The position numbers and the translations under genes are program-made. Below, piece after piece: positions 12,950 through 25,400 of a stretch of 64,000 nucleotides of DNA (position 1 is its first letter; each line of letters begins with the position of its first letter). This DNA comes from Prostheceraeus crozeri (taxonomy: Eukaryota; Platyhelminthes; Polycladida; Euryleptidae): NCBI GenBank assembly GCA_907163375.1, contig CAJQUW010002137.1, forward strand, positions 620,001-684,000. The letters are read 5' to 3'. Below the pieces are notes generated by a model that saw only the letters and a program-made list of their open reading frames with translations, did not search any database and was not told the DNA's origin.

Positions 12950-14232
12950 GCCCCTTTCATCGTCTTCTGCCGTCCTGTCAGTAAGGTATGTCAGGAAGAA
13001 GAGATATGCTTAATTAGGATTTCGACAGACAGCGTCATCATTCCATTATTCAAAGGCAAAGCAAAAGCGATCCTCAATCATTCAATTCATATAGAGCCAT
13101 CAAACTCATGGACCAAGTATTGAAGATATTCGAACACACGTTGGAACAGAAAATTCGTGAGACTGTCACCATTGATCAAATGCAATTTGGGTTCATGCCT
13201 GGTAGAGGAACCACTGACGCAATATTTTTGATCCGTCAGATCCAAAAAAGGTACCTTGAAAAAAAGAGAAGCTTGTACCTGGCCTTTGTCGACCTCGAGA
13301 AGGCCTTCGATCGTGTTCCTCACCCTGTTGTGAGCTGGACTTTACGCAGTCTCGTGGTTTGCGAATGGTTGGTGAGAGCGATCATGACTTTATTTGACGG
13401 CGCAAAATCGGTGGTGAGCTGGAATTCCGGTGACAGCAAGGAGTTCAATGTAAGTGCAGGCGTTCAGCAAGGATCGGTCCTAAGACCCCTTCTGTTCGCG
13501 TATGTGATAGAAGCCGTTACAAAGAACGTGAGAACTGACCTACCTTGAGAGGCTCTCTTTGCTGATGATCTCCTCCTGGTGGCAGATAGTGAGGAAGAGC
13601 TTGCCCGCAAGCTCTCATCTTGGAGAGGCGCTCTTCACAGTAAAGGCCTAATAGTGAGTTTCAGTAAGATAAAGATCATACTATCACACCCTGGTATGGG
13701 CGAGACAGAACCTTCTGGCCATGACCCATGTGCAGTGTGCCGCAAAGGTGTGAGTTCCAATTCTATCAGGTGCACAAGATACCAGTTTTGGGCTTACAAT
13801 CGTTGCAGTGGCATTGTGGGCAGCCTGTCATCCGCAGCAGCTACATTCGTGTGGTGCCGGTGTAAAGGAGAATTGATGACCGACCAGAGGCCATTATTTG
13901 GAGACGATTATCTTTTCACGGTTGATGATGAAAGCTGCGAAGTAGTGAATACTTTTCGTTACCTCGGTGATGTCATTGATGCTGGCGGGGGATAAATGAA
14001 AGCAGACTTCGTTACTTTGGACATCTAGTAAGGAAACAAGGATTGGAGAAAGACCTAACGAGAATGGTTTACGGCAAATGTGGATGTGTGCGATGCAAGA
14101 CGGGCTGGTCAGACGGCATTCGACAGACGACAGGAATGTCAATAGCGGACTGCATGCGATAAGCGCAAGATCGTGGACGTTGGCGAAAATTCGTGAGCAG
14201 GAAAGCGGCAACTCGTTTCGACGACTAATCCG
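12950..14232 (+). mobile_element. LINE (non-LTR retrotransposon) fragment with reverse transcriptase, broken
   Basis: From about 13020 the frame gives the reverse transcriptase blocks IIPLFKGK, MQFGFMPGRGTTDAIFLIRQ, LAFVDLEKAFDRVPH and AGVQQGSVLRPLLF. Then, after an in-frame stop at 13546, it gives EALFADDLLLVADSEEELARKL. The stop TGA stands where relatives have Trp (P-W-E-x-L-[FY]-A-D-D), so it is probably a single substitution. After the domain comes a Cys-rich block, CAVCRKGVSSNSIRC, then FRYLGDVIDAGGG at 13995. The sequence then jumps to a tail in another frame (RYFGHLVRKQG, TTGMSIADCMR, RGRWRKFVSR; end near 14229). The middle of the C-terminal region is thus deleted, or two LINEs are joined. 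The endonuclease part is absent (5' truncation), and the tail runs into a gga-rich stretch. Confidence 0.85.
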
Positions 14233-14467
14233 ATGAAGGAGGAGGAAGATTTTCTTGTCTGAATCTGAATATTATTGTGGACCCATGTACATCCTTAAGT
14301 CAATTATGATCACTGTCTTTGATTGTGATAATTTTCTCTTTCAGTACCGGTAGTTTAACTGACAAATCTAACTCAAGAAAATATTCTCATCAAGCAATCA
14401 AGCAAATAATCAATCAATAATCAAGAAAATAACTCATCGAAGCTAGTTTAGTGAACATTGCCTCAAA

Positions 14468-14690
14468 GTTCATCATAGCACAGAGGATTTGTCAAACACT
14501 TTTCTTTCTTTTGTTTTGCTATCATGATCAGTCAATTTCGTGGCAACTTCTTCAAAACTGTAAAAATTTGTATGTCTCACATGTGGCATTGGGTCACAAC
14601 TTGAGCTCATTTAGATCGATCGAAACTGCATACACATTGTGGATTTGATTAATACCGAGTTGCTACTCTACCTACTATGCTTACTCTATG
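14468..14690. mobile_element. hAT-like MITE, family 1, truncated copy 3
   Basis: This is the right quarter of the family seen at 6065-6916 and 53521-54365. It starts at cacagaggatttgt and ends ctacctactatgcttactctatg. The left end is missing. Confidence 0.7.
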
Positions 14691-15557
14691 GTGCTCTTCA
14701 AATATAATAAATAGCTACAAATGCAACAGAGTTAAGATGAAATAATTGTGTATCAACAGTACTCATCATTTACAAATGTACTTCTGAAAGAGTAGAATGT
14801 TAGAACACTAATATTGTACTGTTTCAGATGTTTTGCGAAAAAGAGGCAATAAAAAGGAAGTTTTATTGCTCGCTTGCAAATAATTTCAAAAGTTCATACA
14901 ATTCATCTGATTGCGTTGTATAATACGTATATTACGTTGTATACGTCTTTTTCCTGTCTAGCCATTTATAAGTGAAATATCTTTTTTTAGTACTGCATAT
15001 TAGTACTGCCAATATTAATAGCACTTCTTTCTCGTTCATGGCAATTGCAATGTACCTACATGTACAATGCAGTATACGTACACAATGCAATAGACGTATT
15101 TGCAAAATGAAAATTACAAAGTAACTCAAATCGTGCGAATAAATTGAGAGTACATGTACAGACCGCTTCATAAATAATTGCACAAAAAAGTTAACCTATT
15201 TTCAAATGCAATTTTCATGTTGAAGTCATGGTTCAATTTTAATAAATGATGTACCATATGAAACCCTATGTTCCATAGATCATTTTGACATGAATTTTTT
15301 ATTTTTTTAAGGGGTCAGTTGTGGTTAGTAAGCTTTCCGAAAGAAAATTAAGAGTTTTCTTTGATGCAGGATTTTAACATGAAGACGACAGAATATTCTA
15401 ATGAAAATTAATAGACAGTGTGAGCTGTTATTCAGCTTCATCATGACGCAAAGATTTTAGGATTCGTTGAATGTACAAAGAGATGCAGTACTAATAAGTT
15501 TCACCAAAAATGCCAAAAATGGCAGAATTGCCCTATCTGTTGGATAAAACAATGTTT
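14691..15557. other. Non-coding, nothing recognised
   Basis: AT-rich, with tacatgta and acgtat words and no coding signal. Confidence 0.45.
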
Positions 15558-15855
15558 GGTACTTATGGGCTATCCCCCACGTTCTCAAATTTGTCTTAAA
15601 TCAGCAAAAATGAATCAATCATTACCAAACCTCAGGTAGATATACTTAAGCATATTTTCTATCCAAGCTGCTGACATCGCTGCACTTCACGTCATCGTCT
15701 CTAATTCAAAATTGCTTGTCCGATTTGCATAAAAATCTGCATGTGTGTAGAAAATATACTGAAATACGTGTCTCTGAAGTTTTGTGATGATTGATTCATT
15801 TCTACAGATTGTAGACAAATTGGAAAACGTGGAGGGGAGATAACCCACAAGTACC
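15558..15855. mobile_element. MITE family 3, copy 1, with 8-bp target duplication
   Basis: A 298-bp element. The left end ggtacttatgggctatc and the right end (inverse ggtacttgtgggttatc) are inverted repeats. It is flanked by the perfect direct repeat caatgttt at 15550-15557 and 15856-15863. The inverted region extends well inwards. The second family member is at 21096-21724. Eight-base duplications fit hAT, P or Merlin. GG at the tips leans to Merlin, but this is an inference. Confidence 0.85.
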
Positions 15856-16565
15856 CAATGTTTTTGACGGTCAACTGCACACAACTTCTCCAAAAATATG
15901 TGAGTTTTATCAAAATCGGTCCATCCGCTCACTGGCAAACTTCAAATTTGTACTATTCCCATAATCAGTCATTGGGTGAGTCATCATTTCCCTCACTGGA
16001 GGTCACAGAAGATTTCAAATCTCGGATCAAACAAAAGATAGTCACGTCTGCAGTCTACGCCTGCTGACAACAGACAATAGCATTTTCTTCACACCGTGGC
16101 AATCCTGACGATTGCTTCCGATAAAATAGAACGACATGAAAAGGTCTTCAATGAAGACAGTTAGCGACACAAGTGCCAACATGATGTCTGAAATGACACC
16201 GTAGAAGTGACAAAGCAAGCGATCACTAATTACTTCATTTAATTAGGCAGACCACAATGTTCCCGTTACCAAGTGTCTCGACTGACCAAGTGAATCAGTT
16301 CAGTACGTAGTTATTAGCTTATGATTAAATTGGATGAGAAAATACAAAAGATAAAAGAATTTTTGGGCTGTGCAACGATTTTTTATTGATTGTGGAACTG
16401 GACCTTCCATCTAGCTCTATTAATCATTGAAGTCACAGGACGCCGAAGTACCGTCTTTGTAGCTTCAATAGCTTAATAGAATTATCTCGACCGTAAAACC
16501 AAAGGGAGTTGTTTTTTCTTGCTTTGCCAAAATGATTTTCCAACTTTTGGTAGGCTTAATTTTAA

Positions 16566-17941
16566 CAGGGTTGGCCGGTAAAACCACTCTGGTTTTTAGT
16601 ACCTGGTAAAAACCACTAGCTTTTGTCACCATTTTTTGGTTAAAACTGGCAAAAATTGGCTAAAACTATTTTTTCAGCATTATGCTTAAGTTTTTTGGGT
16701 ACTAAGGGATCATCGTCACTACTCATTTTATTGATGAACTGTAGTCGCAATAAGTTCATTTTACTTTTTCATCATTCGACAAACATTTAGGCCTGTATTT
16801 TTACAATTCAAACCTTGTCAATATCATATTTCAATCAAGAATATGTTCCAAGTATAGGTGTTAGAATATGAATTGTTGTAAAAAATGTTGTTATGAAGCT
16901 GTTGTGCATTCTAAGCGTGCACGCATTTTGTTGCTTTACAATTTTCATTCATTGCAAGATGCAACAGACGTCCATGCTGGAAGGAAATCACTTGGCTCTA
17001 TGTAAAAGATCGAAAACAGGCATTCCATGTTAGAAACTAGAAGGGCAAGAAAATGTAGAAATCTGGCCTCGGATTTCTACGATTAACCTCCCTGCTGATC
17101 TCAATAGATTGTCTTCTAAATCTGTGGCAAATGTCCCATACCCATTGTGATTACACGAATATTACTATGAAATTTTTCCTGCTCTCCCAGAAGGACTAGA
17201 TTAAAAATTTTGCCCTTCAACATTTTTCATGTCATGATAATTTGCCTTTACATATTTAGAGGATAAGGTGATGTTAAATGAATTAAATGCCGAATTTTAT
17301 TCCAAGTATGGAAATTTCAAGAACTTTAAATAAACTTGAATATCGCAATAATGTCACAATTGTTGGTCGCTCTCAGATTCTATGTACAAGATTAATTTTG
17401 CTGCTTACTGGAAATGTTCTTTTGGTGAGATTATAAGTGAAAGTGTTCAGACATACACTATACCTCAATTCATCAAGATTTCTGCTGCGAACTATGTTAT
17501 TTAATTTATTTTTTGTTCTTGCAAATTATGATTTTCTGCTCCAGTCACAAGCATTAGTGCATTTAGTATATTTCTAAAAAAGCAGAAATGCATTCTAAGT
17601 GACTGTTGCACATTGCTTGATTTGGAGCTGAGATTTTCCAGTGCTTAAGTCTGCATTTGTTCGTAAATCACAAGGAAAGGGCAGAGCAATCGTAAACAAA
17701 AGACAACATCGTATGTCGTTCGCAATAAAAACACACCATGTGGTTCTATCACAGAATGAATGTCATGTTTTGGAAGATAATAGTTGCAAACTGCAAACCT
17801 GCATGCATCATAATGCTCAAACCCTAACTTGCTGTCGATCATTTCGTGAAGAAATAGACTGATTTTTCGGAATTTTAGTTTTTGCCGGTTTTCACCACTT
17901 AGTGGCAAAAACCAGTTTTAGCCGGCAAAAAGCCAACCCTG
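16566..17941. mobile_element. hAT-ended element, 1.38 kb, no intact gene
   Basis: The left end cagggttggccggtaaaacc and the right end (inverse cagggttggctttttgccgg) are inverted repeats of CAGGG type, and ggtttttgccact-like words continue inwards. The interior holds only short frames. No hAT signature is readable, so it may be a decayed autonomous copy or a long non-autonomous one. The flanks do not show a matching 8-mer. Confidence 0.6.
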
Positions 17942-20507
17942 AATGCAAATGGAAATCTTCATTTCTTACTATATCACAGGAATTTTGTGCGTATTTGACC
18001 GAGGTCAACGAGTCGTACTTTCAGCATTTAAAATCTATCCCCCTTACCACGCTAACGGTGTAGTGGAGAAAAATGAAAGGAAGGAGCAATTCGAAAGCCT
18101 TTTCCGTAAAATTTGGAAATTTGAATTTTGTTGTATATAACCTATCACTGGACTTCAATGACTTCAGCGCGACTAGAGCACTAATTTCATTCAGATGCTG
18201 TCCATGAAAGATTGGTTGAGTTTAATCAGCATGTTTACAAATTGTTCAGCAAATGCTTTTAAAGGTGTGATGCTGAAAGGCCAACTTCGACATTCACAAA
18301 ACCTCATTGGTCTTCTAGCCTGCCAGAAATTGAAGGAAATCATTCAAAAAAATCCGTTCGTGTTAATTTTGATTGCAAAAGACTGTATACATGTATGTTC
18401 GTAATTATAAGTTTTATTGCATGTTAATTTAGGTCCTATTTTGGAATATAAAATCAGATGCACGCAGACCTAGGCCTATAGGCGCTATATTTTCAATGGG
18501 ACATTCAGAGGATTGTGGTCAGATTTGAACTGATCTGTAATGACTTGTGCGGTACCGGTACGTGCTCATATTAATATCACTTCCCCCTGAACTAACTGCG
18601 TTTCTAATAAAAGGCATTACAAAATCTGTTACAAACTGAAAAATAATGAATGACACCATTATTAGCTCATTGTAAAGCGCCTACAATTTCAGGCAAGTAA
18701 ATAAAATATTATGACAATGGACTTAAATGTTACAAAATTAATTCTGATCACACATGGTATAATTAGGGGTTGTGCTGATGCTTCATGCCGTGATCGTTGT
18801 TGTAAGCTTACATTGCGATTAAAGATTGCATACTCAAGTGAACCTGTATAATGAAAATGAGGCATGATAATTTTGAGTGCATGATTCGTAGGCCCTATAT
18901 CAATTCGACTTCTTTCTACATCAGTAATCTTTAGTTTCTTCAATGATCATTTTAGTGATTATTGAATCATTGTGATCGGAATCTTTTGACAGTAATATTT
19001 TTTCAGTAATGTACATGTAGGTCAAATACGCGTTAGAAGTCAACTAAATCACAAAAATGCAGCTAGAATGAATTGTCCTCTTATTCAAACCTGCGAGTGT
19101 AATATCCAACAGCACAATAATATAGCATATAGCCTACGGCAATGGAGTGATACAATACATGTGCAGCATAATGACAAACAAAATCTGCTTTGAAAAATTG
19201 CCAAAACGGAAGGATTGGCGGAAAATATATGCATGTTTCCTAACAATTGAAATAATCAGAATTAGTCGTCTCGAAACACAAGCCAATAAGAATGGCTGCA
19301 ATACAATTAAAAATTTATTTGCATCTATGCTGGTATGAAAAAATGTGGATCGACATGCATGTTGCTATGAAACGCATGCTTTTTTTGGAGAGTTTTACTC
19401 CTTATTTGTCATTTAGTTTTTTGACAACGATGAAGCAAACTCAAGATTGCGGGAGGCCGCAATGATTAAAACTGAGGTCAAAACTAAATATCAAGATTCG
19501 GCTTGAATGTAAAAAAGAATTAGAAAAAGAAATCTCAGAATTTCATCCAAGACGAATGCGGCTTCCGCCAGAGTGAGTAGTACTAGCCTAAAAAGTCGTT
19601 TTGTAAAAACCAGAAAATTTATCCCCCCGTACCGAAAGATTGTTCCCGCGTGTCTGGTTGCACTCCAAATCTTTGTTCCATGCATCCCCCAAGAAATTTT
19701 AGTTCATTTACGATTATAACTGGAAAAAGGAAAATGACACAGACATCCTTCTTGAGAATACACACAAGCTTTGTTTTCTGCTCATGTTACTCCTTTGATA
19801 AAGCACCTCGGTCACGGCACCCTTTGACATGATTATGTCAGCCTAATGAATGGGACAGATTTCGCAAATGTCATCAGTTAATACTGCTCCCGACTGCTCC
19901 AAGTAGTGAAAGTTAAAATAGCAAATACCACAATAGCGAGTGCCACAGTCTGCGAATTCTCATGCTTATAGCATTATGTCATAAAGAAATTGATATCTAC
20001 AAGTTAGATGTTCGTTATTTGGTTGACTTCATTCTTCGACTTGTTCTTTCTTTCACCACTTTACATGTCACCATTGTTATTTAACTTTCCTTTGAAGACC
20101 TCCGGACACTCTGAAGTGTTTGATAAATAATTGAATTCAATTGAATATTAATGTATCTAGGGAAATGAATTGTGATCAGATGATTTGATTGGGAGTTCAT
20201 CAAAACTTATCAGAAATGAGTGCAATATAGTCTTATGTGTTATCATCAATGTGTTATACTGCTATCACCTTTCCTATCAAGAAAAATTAGTTTTGAACGG
20301 TTTTAACTTATGACTTGAGACAGATTTCATCGTTATGAAAATTGAAAACCGATCTTTGTAGCAGCATCAATTTAGGCAAGGAACTCTGGATTGACAAGAG
20401 GGTGCTGATTCAGTTGTTGAAGAATAATGCTCATGTAAATTAATGATGTGTCTAATTTCAGATGATGTAATTTATCTTCTCTAAGAACTCACTATTTTGT
20501 CATTCTC
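17942..20507. other. Non-coding, nothing recognised
   Basis: Frames of 60-84 codons only, without recognisable domains or repeat ends. Confidence 0.45.
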
Positions 20508-20585
20508 TATATTGAGAATTTGCTATTATAAGAATTCGCTACATTGGGAATTGTCTATCATAGGATTCGCTATTATGGGACGACT
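20508..20585. repeat. Degenerate short tandem repeat (gaattcgctattat type)
   Basis: Four to five imperfect copies of a 16-18 base unit, such as gaatttgctattataa and gaattcgctacattgg. It looks like the end of a dispersed element, but no partner end was found. Confidence 0.4.
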
Positions 20586-20769
20586 CCATGAATTCGGTAG
20601 TGTATACGGGTTTCATGTCGCGATAGTGCTCAGTCTTCAACGAAAATCACAAATAGCAAAGGTCACTTTAAGTGCCTACACTGTTTTTTATGTCATCACT
20701 TTCAAACAAAATGGTGAACGCGAGATACAATTAGACCTATTTAATAATGACTGAGCTTATTCGTCACAG

Positions 20770-21895
20770 CAACAATTTGCAATTTGGCCCGAAGTTGGAG
20801 GTCACACTCAATTTCGATCTCACTAAACAAGAGACTGAGGGATGGACTGTGCTGAAAGACGACAAGAGGAGACTGGAGGCATTCGAGATGCGGACATTGA
20901 GAAGAGTATTACAGGTCTACTGTCGTCACATGCTGTCCATTAAATGCGTCGGTGCTACAGATGACCGGAACCAAGAGAAAATTGTTGTTGTCCAAGAAAA
21001 GAAAGCTTCAATACTTAGGTCATACTTTACGTAGGGAAGCATCATTGGAGTAGACAATTATAACCGGCTTTATGTCAGGAGTGGGAAGACGGCCGGGTAC
21101 TTATGGGTTATCTCCCCACGTTTTCAAACTTGTCTAAAATCTGCAAAAATGAATCAATCGTCACCAAACGTCGAGTACGCGTACTTAAGCATATATTCTA
21201 CCCACATACATGTACAAAAAATTTTATGCAGATCAGACAAGTATTTCTTGCATTACAGACAATAACGCAAAGTGTAGAGATGTCAACAACTTGATCTGAC
21301 TTCGTCTGTTCGACGCATCATGGCCACTCGTGTGTGCATTATTCTCTATCCCTCTTCGTCTCATCCACTGCCATTTGAAATCTTTCCACGACCACTACTT
21401 TGCACACATTTTTAAGAAGCATATTAATGTGAGGGATGTGGCCTGGTCATCATCGCTTAACGAGTTGTCGAGAAATGACTTTGTTGACCTCAAGTGCCTT
21501 CTGCTCAGACGATAAGGTCGCTGACAATTCAGATCATGCTGCCGGCATCGCTGCACTTCAAGTTATCGCTCCTAATTCAAAAAGTCGATTTGACCAAAAT
21601 TTGGTGTGTGGCTAAGGAATATTCTTACTTCCGTGTGTTCAAAGTTTTGTGACGATTGATTTATTTCTACAGCTTTTAGACAAATTTGAAAACGTGGGGG
21701 GGGGGGGAGATAACCATAAGCACCGACGGCCGACCACGGATCAATTGGCATTCAGGATGTGTGCGTTGGACGGGACAATCGTTTGTCAGTTCGACTTGAC
21801 ACGTGAGTAACAGGTCGCTTTGGAGGCGACTCGTGACAATGAGCGCGGCCAACCCTCGATCTCGAAGCGAGGACGTAGGATGAAGAAGAAGAAGG
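20770..21895 (+). mobile_element. LINE 3' tail, interrupted by a MITE
   Basis: 20840-21095 reads as the conserved C-terminal region of a LINE polyprotein: EGWTVLKDDKRRLEAFEMRT, LRRVLQV, then in another frame LQYLGHTLRRE and TGFMSGVGRRPG. After the MITE (21096-21724) it resumes with GRPRINW, RWTGQSF, RSLWRRLVTMSAANPRS and a stop, then a gaagaagaag tail. Frame changes show it is dead. The LINE's 5' part is absent. Confidence 0.75.
21096..21724. mobile_element. MITE family 3, copy 2, inserted in a LINE tail
   Basis: A 629-bp element with ends ggtacttatgggttatct and inverse ggtgcttatggttatctc, flanked by the perfect 8-bp direct repeat gacggccg (21088-21095 and 21725-21732). The repeat belongs to the LINE, so the MITE is younger. 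The inverted arms reach over 100 bp inwards. The extra 330 bp in the middle, relative to copy 1, has a 61-codon frame without known similarity. The right arm has a run of 12 G. Confidence 0.88.
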
Positions 21896-22367
21896 CATTC
21901 GTAATTAGACAATTCTATCAATAGTTTTGAGAATTTAATTGACTAAAACAGACTATCAACTCCAGTACCATTTACATTAATTTCAAATAGTCTTTTGAAG
22001 ATAGTTTCGTTATTGACACAGAATTTACTATTGATATATTCCCACCTGTATTTTCAATATAAATGGTGGCCTAAATTCACGTCATGCAATTCAAGCGGAT
22101 TCAAAGGGGCTTTTCACAGATTTGTCAGGATAATATACATTTGCAAAATCCTACGTGTCCGGCTGGATGCTTTCTGCATAATTATTGCAGACATCATACT
22201 CAAGCAGATTGAAAGTATCGCATTAAGCAGTTCTGCTCAGATTGTCTGAAGTTTCATTAAGGACGGCACATTATTGGTTGAAATTTGTGGTTGTGCTTGA
22301 AAACTTCCTTTCAAATTAACTTGCTGCAAGCTCACACCCTGCATTACTCATCTTCCATTCTACCACG

Positions 22368-22427
22368 ATGACAGCGATCGAACCAAAACCGGTTATGATG
22401 CAGCAGCCTCCGATGTACCAGTCACCC
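22368..22427 (+). CDS. PLAC8 gene 1, coding exon 1
   Basis: Twenty codons begin at an ATG in the context taccacgATGa and read MTAIEPKPVMMQQPPMYQSP. They are followed at once by a perfect donor, GTAAGT, in phase 0. The composition (Gln, Pro, Met) matches exon 2, which continues with PQGGTTVIIQQP, as in the N-terminal tails of PLAC8 proteins. The exon is short and has no domain signature, so it rests on start context, donor, phase and composition. The intron that follows is about 17.2 kb. Confidence 0.72.
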
Positions 22428-25400
22428 GTAAGTTGAAGATTCGTAGGCTTACTGAAAGATCACTGCTGATTTTGTGACGAGAGAATATCCGTGTGCACCT
22501 ACGATTTTAAGAATAGGATTTTAAATGTGTGCAATCAACAAATAATCAGAGATTCGGGGTTGTGATGAGGTCATTGAATATATGATGGTAAGCATAATTA
22601 TGCTTTTAAGTGTTTTCTGAATAGTATGAAGTTATTCTGTGGAATTAATAGGCTTCTGATTAAGTTTATGAGATCCAAAAAATGAGGGAAGGGAAAAGAT
22701 AAATTCATTTTGCATCCATGTCAGTGGAATTAAATTAAGTACTTTCTGTGTTACGAGCGTATAACTTCAAATTGAGATACGACGCAGTAAGTGGCACAAA
22801 ATGTGCAGTACATATTCTGACAGCGCATAATTTAAATAATTTCAGTGGAAGATGAAAGTTATATAATTTCAGTGCAACTGCCAAATTAGGTCAACTTTGC
22901 ATTTGTCCATCATTGCAGTCTGTATCTGAATAGCACATTCAGTGGATGCAATATTTAATCCTGTATTTCTTTGAATATGAGACGCCCTTGAATAAGGGAC
23001 GCCCTTGAATAAGAGACGCATGTACAAAAAATAGACTGCTACAGACATATTACATGCAGGCCATTGTAATGTGGTAGCTACATCCGCCTGAGCGATTATT
23101 AGGCCTACTTATCTTAGTGAAATAAGTCAGACTATTAGTAAATACCGGGAATCATGACCAATATTGTATAATATACAAGGCTTCTTGTTGTTGTACATGC
23201 AGTACATGCATGTTGTACATACGTACATGCAGGCCTACTTAAGGTTACTTCATCTACCATTTAAGGAGGCATTATACGGTAGCTTCCTTTGCATTTGGAG
23301 TCATGTACCGGTGGGTAACTTTTGCTGTAAATACTACTTGATTATCAGTATTTTCGTTTCGGTAAATTCAGATCTATTCTACATGTATAGTGGCCAACAT
23401 GTACTGGTATATGAATGTATTAGATGAGTCTACAAGATACGTTACTACAAACCATAAAACTCCTTTCATTTCCAAAATATCTGAATTATGATAAAGCGTA
23501 AATATGTAAGAAAAATTACTGACGAAATTTGCCCATGACATAGGCCTAAGTGAGGAATGCAAAGGTTACCTAAGAGAATAGCAGCAAAAAACTAAGACAT
23601 CTTTTTCCAATGAAAGAATGAAAACTTGAACATTTGATAAATAAGAGACGCCCCTGAATAAGAGACGCATCAATCAGGGATCTGAAAAAAAAGAGACGCG
23701 TCTCTTATTCAAAGAAGTACGGTATTGAATATTCTACGGCTTCAAGGTGATAAATTCTAAGTAATTTTGTTTTCATCAGAAGAATGTACCGGAACTCATT
23801 AGCAGAAATCTCATGTAATTGTAATGTAGCTCTGTCCCCGAGTCATGCAATGAATTTCTTGAAAAATTCCGTCTTAGAAATGAATATATTTGCGCAATGC
23901 GCCCATATATAGACCTAGCCTATAAAATGCTACGCATGCCTGTAATAATGCTGACTAAATAGCCAGCGGGGTGCAATGATCTCATCAGTCATAAATTAAA
24001 TTAGTGCCTTAGAATGGGCATTAAATGAACACTGTTTTGTTGCAGAATTTCTCCGGTGATATATTACCAAATTCTGCATGTAAACTCCCAGAACGCTCAG
24101 TATTATGTAACGGATTATGGGATAACGGCACATTCTGCGACAATACACACCGAATCTCAGTTCGATCTAAGATGGTGATTAAGTGAATTTGTTTACAATA
24201 ATGCAGCATGAAATAGATGGTCGAAATTGATTGCATATGGAGTTGATCTAAGCGATTCTGTGTGTTTAATTGTAATAAGTCATATGAGTGATTTTGGATA
24301 TATTGTAGCGAATCTGCTTGCATCGTTCGTTGTATGGATGGAAAACCTGTAAGATACCGGTAAATCATCTTTGGGACCTCTTTGGGATCATCTTTGTAAT
24401 CATAACGATTGCCAAGTGATCACAATAAAATCAGGTGCTTAGTGATAAAAAATAATGAACATGGTTTTATTGCAACCCAATTCTCTCTCTCAGACAATGA
24501 TTGCACTTTGTCGCACTGGTCTACATAATACATACCTTTCGCATTATGTTTAAATGCATTAAAAGCATCATAGTTGACCAGTTTCCGAGTCAGGCGATGC
24601 ATTTCACTGCATCCAGCGCTCTCTATGAGCATAATAAAAATAAACATAATGATCTAGGTAGCATCGAGAATTTTCAGGTCGATTTCATTGCTAAGCTGAC
24701 GAACACTCGAGACACAACATTCACTGAAGCAAAAGCTATTACACACTTGAAGCCAACAATCAATAGAAGACATGAATTACCTTGCTACAGTCTGCCCTCT
24801 CACTTTGATCACCTCACATTCAACAAGCAACACAATTCCTAATATCATTCACTTCTTTATAAATTTTCACACCGAGTTTGCAGACCGCCATTTGACCATC
24901 GACCGTTAAGAAGTCGCTGGACGCCGAAGGCCCGTCACGCTGTGCGACGTGTAAATTTATAGCCTTTTACTTTCGACCAATAAATTATATCGAGTCAGAA
25001 ACTCTCTTTACTTGCCTGTGAAAATTAAAAGCATCAAATGATTTTATTTTTTCTAAATGTCTGTCATAATTTCTAAATTTCATCAAAAATTTGACAAATC
25101 TATCTTCAAAACTTGGGACAAATTTGTTTTTGCGACCCAAGTTTTTGGAACCTTGGGTATCGCACCAAAGTCAATGTTAAACCCAAGGTCCAAGGTCCAA
25201 CTTTGGTCACAGCTGTTATCTGTTCGGATTAAGTGTTTTTCATGATTGTAATGAGGTGTATGGAAACTCCCATCTCCCGCAACGTGCACCACAATCTTTG
25301 GTGATCCACACCGTTCCACCATGTGTACATACCATTGCATTTAAATAAATCTGTCAATTAAATATTCCACTATGAATTCAAACATCTTCTGTTATGAATA

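Noticed and set aside
24021-24368. 115-codon minus-strand frame in intron 1
   Set aside because: No recognisable domain, no splice context, and composition like the surrounding non-coding DNA.
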